The translations under genes and the position numbers were made by a program. Source: a bacterium (GTDB lineage Bacteria; RBG-13-66-14). Taken from it: a stretch of DNA of 16,515 bases. This document shows positions 12,951 through 16,515 of this stretch, in pieces (the stretch's first letter is position 1; the number at the start of each line of letters is the position of its first letter). Location: assembly GCA_035528375.1 (NCBI GenBank), contig DATKYS010000022.1, positions 1-16,515 of the forward strand. Direction: 5' to 3'. The notes under the pieces are model-generated. The model did not search any database. It was given only the letters and a program-made list of their open reading frames with translations, and had not been told where the DNA came from.

Positions 12951-14127
12951 GCTTCAGCATCCCGATGATTTCCGGGATGACCTCGTGGAGGTCGCCCACG
13001 ATGCCGAAGTCGGCGTAGTTGAAAATCGGCGCCCGCGGGTCCCGGTTGATGGCCACGACGTACTCGCTGGTTTTCATCCCGGCCAGGTGCTGGACCGATC
13101 CGGATATGCCGCAGGCGACGTAGAGCTTGGGCCGGACGGTGCGGCCGGTCTGGCCCACCTGGTGGGGATAGGGAATCCAGCCGGCGTCCACGGCGGCGCG
13201 GCTGGCCCCCACGGCGGCGCCCAGCGCCTCGGCCAGATCGTAGATGAGCCGAAAATTTTCCGGCTTGCCCACCCCGCGACCCCCGGAAACGATGATCCGC
13301 GCGTCGGCGATGTTGACCTCGGGCTCGGAGGCGATGAAGCGCTTGAGAATCGCCCTGAGCTCGGACTTGGACAGGGCCACGGCGTCCCGGACGAGCTGGC
13401 CCTCGTGACCCGGCACGGGGACGGGCGCGAAAACCTTCGGGCGGACGGTGGCCATCTGGGGGCGGTGGTTCGGGGTGATGATGGTGGCCATGATGTTGCC
13501 GCCGAAGGCCGGCCGGGTTTGGAGGAGCCGCCGGTTCTCGCGGTCTATGGAAAGCCCGGTGCAGTCGGCGGTCAGGCCGGTGTGCAGGCGGGTGGCCAGC
13601 GCCCCGGCCCAGTCGCGGCCGTTGGCCGTGGCGCCGAAGAGGATGACCTCGGGGCGGTGTCGCTCCACCACCTGGGCCGCCGCCTCGACGAATGTGTCGT
13701 TCGAGTAGCGCCCCAGGAGCGGATGCTCCGCGAGGTGTACCACGTCGGCACCGTGGGCGATGAGCTTTTTCACCAGGTGCTCGACGTCGTCGCCCAAAAG
13801 GAGGGCGGAAAGCGGCACGTCCAAATCGTCGGCCAGCTCCCGGCCCTTGCCGAGGAGCTCCAGGCTCACCGGGGCGACTTTTTTCGACTGCAGCTCCACC
13901 GCCACCCACACCCCGCGGTAATCCTCGAGGTCCACCCCGGCGGCGGCGTCGGGACGGTCGAGGATTATGGCCTCGACGGGGCAGCTCTCGACGCAGGCGC
14001 CGCAGTCGTTGCACCGCTCGTTCACCCGGACCAGCTCCTCCACCATTTCGAGGGCGCCGAAGGGGCAGACCTTCACGCACGCGGCGCAGCCGATGCAGAG
14101 CCTCTCGGAGATGCGCAGGTAGGGCAT
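12946..14127 (-). CDS. etfA: Electron-transfer flavoprotein alpha subunit with N-terminal two-cluster ferredoxin domain
   Basis: Residues 1-60 are a ferredoxin domain with two [4Fe-4S] motifs: C11, C14, C17, C21 (CIGCAACVKVCP) and C39, C42, C45, C49 (CNDCGACVESCP). Residues 70-255 are ETF domain I. Residues 270-393 are the FAD domain, with SGGRGVGKPENF (281-292), SRAAVDAGW (309-317), QVGQTGRTV, GISGSVQHLAGM (340-351), and AINRDPRAPIFNYADFGIVGD. A ferredoxin-fused EtfA is known from bifurcating complexes such as the caffeyl-CoA reductase ETF (CarE), so electron bifurcation or confurcation is a reasonable inference. The ATG at 14127 shares its A with the TGA stop of etfB and has AAGGA upstream; a longer frame from 14163 lies inside etfB and is not used. 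The stop codon lies within a palindromic repeat. Confidence 0.95.
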   Translation of the reverse strand: MPYLRISERLCIGCAACVKVCPFGALEMVEELVRVNERCNDCGACVESCPVEAIILDRPDAAAGVDLEDYRGVWVAVELQSKKVAPVSLELLGKGRELADDLDVPLSALLLGDDVEHLVKKLIAHGADVVHLAEHPLLGRYSNDTFVEAAAQVVERHRPEVILFGATANGRDWAGALATRLHTGLTADCTGLSIDRENRRLLQTRPAFGGNIMATIITPNHRPQMATVRPKVFAPVPVPGHEGQLVRDAVALSKSELRAILKRFIASEPEVNIADARIIVSGGRGVGKPENFRLIYDLAEALGAAVGASRAAVDAGWIPYPHQVGQTGRTVRPKLYVACGISGSVQHLAGMKTSEYVVAINRDPRAPIFNYADFGIVGDLHEVIPEIIGMLKR

Positions 14128-14927
14128 CAGCTTTCCTTCAGGATGCGGTTGTCCTCGAGCCACTTGACGAAGATGGCGGCGGCCTCGCGGGCCGGGGCCT
14201 CCGTCATCTCGCCCCCCGAGGACTGGGCGGAGGGGGTGAACACCCTGATTACCTGGGTGGGCGAGCCGGCCAGGCCGACCTCCTCCTCGCTCAAGCCCAG
14301 CCTGTCGGCGCTCCAGACCGGAATCTCCGCCGTTTTGGCGCGCCGGAGGCCGCGCAGACTGGGCAGCCGCGGCTCGTTGATGTCCTTCACCACGGCGACC
14401 ACGGCCGGCAGCTTGGCCTCCAGAACCTCCCGCCCGTCCTCCAGAAGCCTCTCCACCTCTATCGCCCCGTCGTCGGGCCGGCCGATGCGGTCAATGTAGG
14501 TGAGCTGGGTCCAGCCGAGGCGCCGGGAGATGCCGGGGCCGACCTGCCCCGTGTCGCCGTCAATGGCTTGCTTCCCGGCGAACACGAGGACCACCGCCGG
14601 TTCGAGCCTCTCGATGGCCCGGGCTAAAACGAAACTGGTGGCCAGGGTGTCGGCGCCGGCGAAGGCGGGATCGGACAGGAGCACCGCGTCGTCCACGCCC
14701 ATGGCGATGGCGTCCCGGAGCACCGCCTCGGCCTGGGGAGGACCCATGGTCAGGGCGGTGACCTTGCCTCCGTACGCGTCCCGGAGCTCGAGCGCCGCCT
14801 CCAGGGCGTAGAGGTCGTAGGGGTTGGTGACGCTGGGCACGCCCTCGCGGATGAGGGTGCCGCGCTTCGGGTCAATCCTGACCGTGGAGACGTCGGGGAC
14901 CTGTTTGATGCAAACGACGTAATGCAT
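14127..14927 (-). CDS. etfB: Electron-transfer flavoprotein beta subunit
   Basis: The 266-residue partner of EtfA. Visible motifs are the VCIKQVPD start (5-12), NPYDLYALEAALELRD (35-50), VTALTMGP (56-63), AMGVDDAVLLSD, FAGADTLATS (89-98), and GKQAIDGDTGQVGP (118-131), which contacts the nucleotide cofactor. NPYD-ALE and GADT-AT together with DGDTGQVGP resemble EtfB of bifurcating ETFs, where this site holds a second FAD rather than AMP; this is inference from motif likeness. The C-terminal arm (about 220-266) would wrap around EtfA. No ribosome binding site is evident before the ATG at 14927, yet the MHYVVCIKQVPD start is the expected one. It is transcribed from the promoter at 15002-15030 with a leader of about 68 bases and overlaps etfA by one base. 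No acyl-CoA dehydrogenase or other partner is encoded nearby. Confidence 0.95.
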   Translation of the reverse strand: MHYVVCIKQVPDVSTVRIDPKRGTLIREGVPSVTNPYDLYALEAALELRDAYGGKVTALTMGPPQAEAVLRDAIAMGVDDAVLLSDPAFAGADTLATSFVLARAIERLEPAVVLVFAGKQAIDGDTGQVGPGISRRLGWTQLTYIDRIGRPDDGAIEVERLLEDGREVLEAKLPAVVAVVKDINEPRLPSLRGLRRAKTAEIPVWSADRLGLSEEEVGLAGSPTQVIRVFTPSAQSSGGEMTEAPAREAAAIFVKWLEDNRILKES

Positions 14928-15001
14928 ACAAGGGCGTTCTAAAGCCTGGGTTTACGGTTGCGCCGTCGCAGATGTGCGGCTGCGCGGCTTCGCCGGCCGT
15001 G

Positions 15002-15030
15002 ATAATAGCAGCGCCCCGGAAACGGGTCAA
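15002..15030 (-). promoter_or_regulatory. Promoter for etfB-etfA
   Basis: On the minus strand, TTGACC (15025-15030), a 17-base spacer, and TATTAT (15002-15007) extended by TGC. Both hexamers differ from consensus by one base and the spacing is ideal. Confidence 0.82.
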
Positions 15031-15189
15031 GCCGCGCCCGAGGAGCACCTGGCACCATTTTTGCGCACACTGGTAATCACGGTCCGACGCACGTGAATGC
15101 GCCACTTTTTACCTCTTCGCGGTCGCAGATACCGGCTTCGCCACCCAAGGATAGCGGCTCCACCCATGTGGAGACCCTAGTCACCCGTC

Positions 15190-15218
15190 TTGACCGAGTC
15201 CCCTCCAAGGCGTATAAT
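15190..15218 (+). promoter_or_regulatory. Promoter for the polysaccharide-export genes
   Basis: TTGACC (15190-15195), a 17-base spacer, and a perfect TATAAT (15213-15218). The predicted start near 15225 gives a leader of about 50 bases. Confidence 0.85.
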
Positions 15219-15275
15219 CTCAACAAATAACGGAGGGGAAACCCCCGGGAACCATCGCACGCGATCGCTGGAACG

Positions 15276-15992
15276 ATGGGTCGAAAAATAACAGGCGTCG
15301 TTTTACTGCTGCTGTCAGCCTGCCTGGCCGAGGCCGACGGGGAGCTCACCCTGGCCGACCGGCCCGTGGAGGTCTTGGAGGTCGCATACCCCACACCCGA
15401 GTTCATCGCCGAGACGACCTACCGAATCGGGGTGGACGACCTCCTGAGCATCACCATCGTCGGCCATCCCGAGCTCTCCGGGTCCTACCACGTGGACCCC
15501 GAGGGGTATCTGAACCTCCCCTACCTGGACGATTTCATCGCCGTCGGGTACACCCCCCACGAGCTGCGCAAGAAGTTGATCGAGGTCTGGTCCCCCTATC
15601 TGGGCCATCCCCAGATCGGTCTCGAGGTCCTGGAGTATTCAAGCTGCAGGGTTTACGTGCTCGGCGAGGTGAAAGACCCCGGCCGCTACAACTACCGGGT
15701 GAGGATGAGTCTGGTCGAGGCCCTGGCCGTAGCCAGCGGGTTCTGGGGCAACCCCGTGGAGAGCGAGGTCGCCATCATCCGTGTGTTGCCGGACGTGACC
15801 CGCCTCTACCTGGTTGACGTGCGGGGCATCCTGGAAGAGGGTCGGGCGGCTCTCGACGTACCGCTGGCCGCCGGGGACATCGTTTACGTCCCCCGCACGT
15901 TCATCGGCGACTGGAACGAATTCCTCAACAACATCGCCCCCACGCTCCGCGCCGTATTCGACGCGAACCGCCTGTACAACCTGAGCTGGTAG
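15276..15992 (+). CDS. Wza-type polysaccharide export lipoprotein
   Basis: The 238-residue protein has a lipoprotein signal peptide with lipobox LSAC (13-16), so C16 is the likely lipidated residue. A polysaccharide export (Poly_export) domain spans about 48-120: YRIGVDDLLSITIVGHPELS, then VDPEGYLNLPYL. An SLBB domain spans about 125-205: VYVLGEVKDPGRYNY, AGDIVYVPRTFIG. The C-terminal helix (213-233) may reach the outer membrane. Such proteins form the outer-membrane channel for capsule or exopolysaccharide export. The length is short compared with E. coli Wza (about 380), consistent with a single SLBB domain. The ATG at 15276 lacks an adjacent ribosome binding site and lies in a possible hairpin; there is no alternative start. 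It is followed one base later by a Wzz-type gene. Confidence 0.9.
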   Translation: MGRKITGVVLLLLSACLAEADGELTLADRPVEVLEVAYPTPEFIAETTYRIGVDDLLSITIVGHPELSGSYHVDPEGYLNLPYLDDFIAVGYTPHELRKKLIEVWSPYLGHPQIGLEVLEYSSCRVYVLGEVKDPGRYNYRVRMSLVEALAVASGFWGNPVESEVAIIRVLPDVTRLYLVDVRGILEEGRAALDVPLAAGDIVYVPRTFIGDWNEFLNNIAPTLRAVFDANRLYNLSW

Positions 15993-15993
15993 A

Positions 15994-16515
15994 GTGGAAC
16001 AACCGACCAACCCGGGCCGCGGACGCAGCGCACCCAAGGTATCCGAATACCTCCTCGTTCTGCGGAAGCGGAAGTGGATAATCATCTTCGCCGTGCTGAT
16101 CTCGCTCACGGTGGCCGCTTACCAATCCTACACCACTCCTCCGACCTACGTGGCGACGGCGTCCCTGGTTATCGAGACCACGGGGCAGAACAACGATCTC
16201 CTGCAGGGCTTTTACACGTCCTTCCAGCCGTACCGCCTGGAGACTGAGCTCCAGATCATCTCGAGCCGCTACATCTGCCTGGGCGTGGTCGAGCGGTTGG
16301 ACCTCGCCTTCCATCCCCAAGAACAGCTTCCCGACGGCGTGTTCTTCCAGGATCCTTTCGTCGAAATAGGCTTCCCCGTCGGCTCGTACAGGGTGATCGA
16401 GAGCGAATCCGGTTTCTCGGTGCTGGACGACGCGCACAACGTCATCGGCGAAGGTCTCTACGACCAATCCTTCGTGTCGAACGACGGCTTTTTCGGCTTC
16501 ACCCTCCACGATCCC
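15994..16515 (+). CDS. Wzz-type chain-length determinant / tyrosine-kinase modulator, N-terminal part (cut by window edge)
   Basis: An open frame from a GTG at 15994 continues for 174 codons to the window end without a stop. It begins MEQPTNPGRGRSAPKVSEYL and then has a basic segment RKRKW and a membrane helix WIIIFAVLISLTVAAYQ (about 28-44). The periplasmic TYVATASLVIE strand and the LETELQIISSRYICLGVVERLDL segment follow; both are typical of the Wzz/GNVR domain that controls polysaccharide chain length. The family often continues into a second membrane helix and sometimes a BY-kinase domain, which would lie beyond the window. The start is one base after the wza-like stop, so translational coupling is likely. 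No strong ribosome binding site is seen. Confidence 0.88.
   Translation, partial: MEQPTNPGRGRSAPKVSEYLLVLRKRKWIIIFAVLISLTVAAYQSYTTPPTYVATASLVIETTGQNNDLLQGFYTSFQPYRLETELQIISSRYICLGVVERLDLAFHPQEQLPDGVFFQDPFVEIGFPVGSYRVIESESGFSVLDDAHNVIGEGLYDQSFVSNDGFFGFTLHDP

Larger units (their letters stand above)
14928..15275. other. Divergent intergenic region between etfB and the wza-like gene
   Basis: No gene is supported. It holds two promoters pointing outward (15002-15030 minus, 15190-15218 plus). It also holds a hairpin CTCCAC-CCAT-GTGGAG (15158-15173) and two related segments beginning GTCGCAGAT and ending CGGCTTCGCC (14965-14994 and 15122-15142). Confidence 0.75.

Noticed and set aside
12910-14499. 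A 529-codon plus-strand open frame across etfA and etfB
   Set aside because: It is antisense to both ETF genes, which have full motif sets, and its product is low in complexity.
15117-15185. A riboswitch or tRNA in the spacer before the wza-like gene
   Set aside because: Short hairpins are present, but no cloverleaf and no conserved core of a riboswitch class that I know, such as c-di-GMP, SAM or fluoride. The segment is upstream of the promoter and so would not be in the wza transcript.
15261-15268. The octamer GCGATCGC, the HIP1 palindrome of cyanobacteria
   Set aside because: It was noticed only here, in the wza leader. A lone eight-base GC-rich palindrome is not evidence of a cyanobacterial genome.

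Overview
The window is GC-rich chromosomal DNA from a bacterium with two membranes and an apparently anaerobic or fermentative energy metabolism. The two-membrane inference rests on a Wza-type export lipoprotein next to a Wzz-type inner-membrane protein. The metabolic inference rests on a three-gene pyruvate-type 2-oxoacid:ferredoxin oxidoreductase and an electron-transfer flavoprotein whose alpha subunit carries an N-terminal ferredoxin domain. The genetic code is standard (TGA, TAA and TAG all end genes). GC content, gene content and abundant intergenic palindromes would fit an uncultured candidate-phylum lineage, but the sequence alone does not fix the taxon.

Layout, left to right. (1) 1-2649, minus strand: a histidine-degradation operon, ftcD - hutI - fchA, with fchA cut by the window edge. 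It takes imidazolonepropionate through formiminoglutamate to 5,10-methenyl-THF. (2) 2751-3596, minus: a secreted CsgG-like protein. (3) 3597-3981: a gene-free stretch full of palindromic repeats. (4) 3982-4167, minus: an uncharacterised 61-codon membrane-protein frame interrupted by an in-frame TGA right after its signal peptide. (5) 4294-7443, minus: the operon porGD - porA - porB. (6) 7572-8669, minus: rmuC, visibly less GC-rich than its surroundings. (7) 8802-9593, plus: a SAM-dependent methyltransferase-like gene, convergent with rpmB (9668-9856, minus). (8) 10020-12574, plus: dnaX, ybaB and a bifunctional-nuclease-family gene. dnaX carries an A9 run followed by a hairpin and early stops in both shifted frames, as expected for programmed slippage making a short gamma-like form. 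(9) 12621-12945: a second gene-free stretch with seven palindromes, ending in a bidirectional terminator on its left. (10) 12946-14927, minus: etfB-etfA. (11) 15276 to the right edge, plus: start of a polysaccharide-export locus (wza-like lipoprotein, then a Wzz-type chain-length/kinase-modulator protein cut by the edge).

How the genes work together. Histidine breakdown yields glutamate and one-carbon folate. POR oxidises a 2-oxoacid (probably pyruvate) to acyl-CoA and reduced ferredoxin. The ferredoxin-fused ETF is a candidate flavin-based bifurcating complex linking ferredoxin, NADH and an acyl-CoA-type partner that is not encoded here. Promoters can be read directly at many genes, and at least five share a TGN-extended -10 element. 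The two observations most worth a second look are the in-frame TGA in the small membrane protein (selenocysteine, decay or error) and the dnaX slippage site. The palindrome clusters, including a base-pair-preserving substitution between copies, are the main unexplained structure outside genes.
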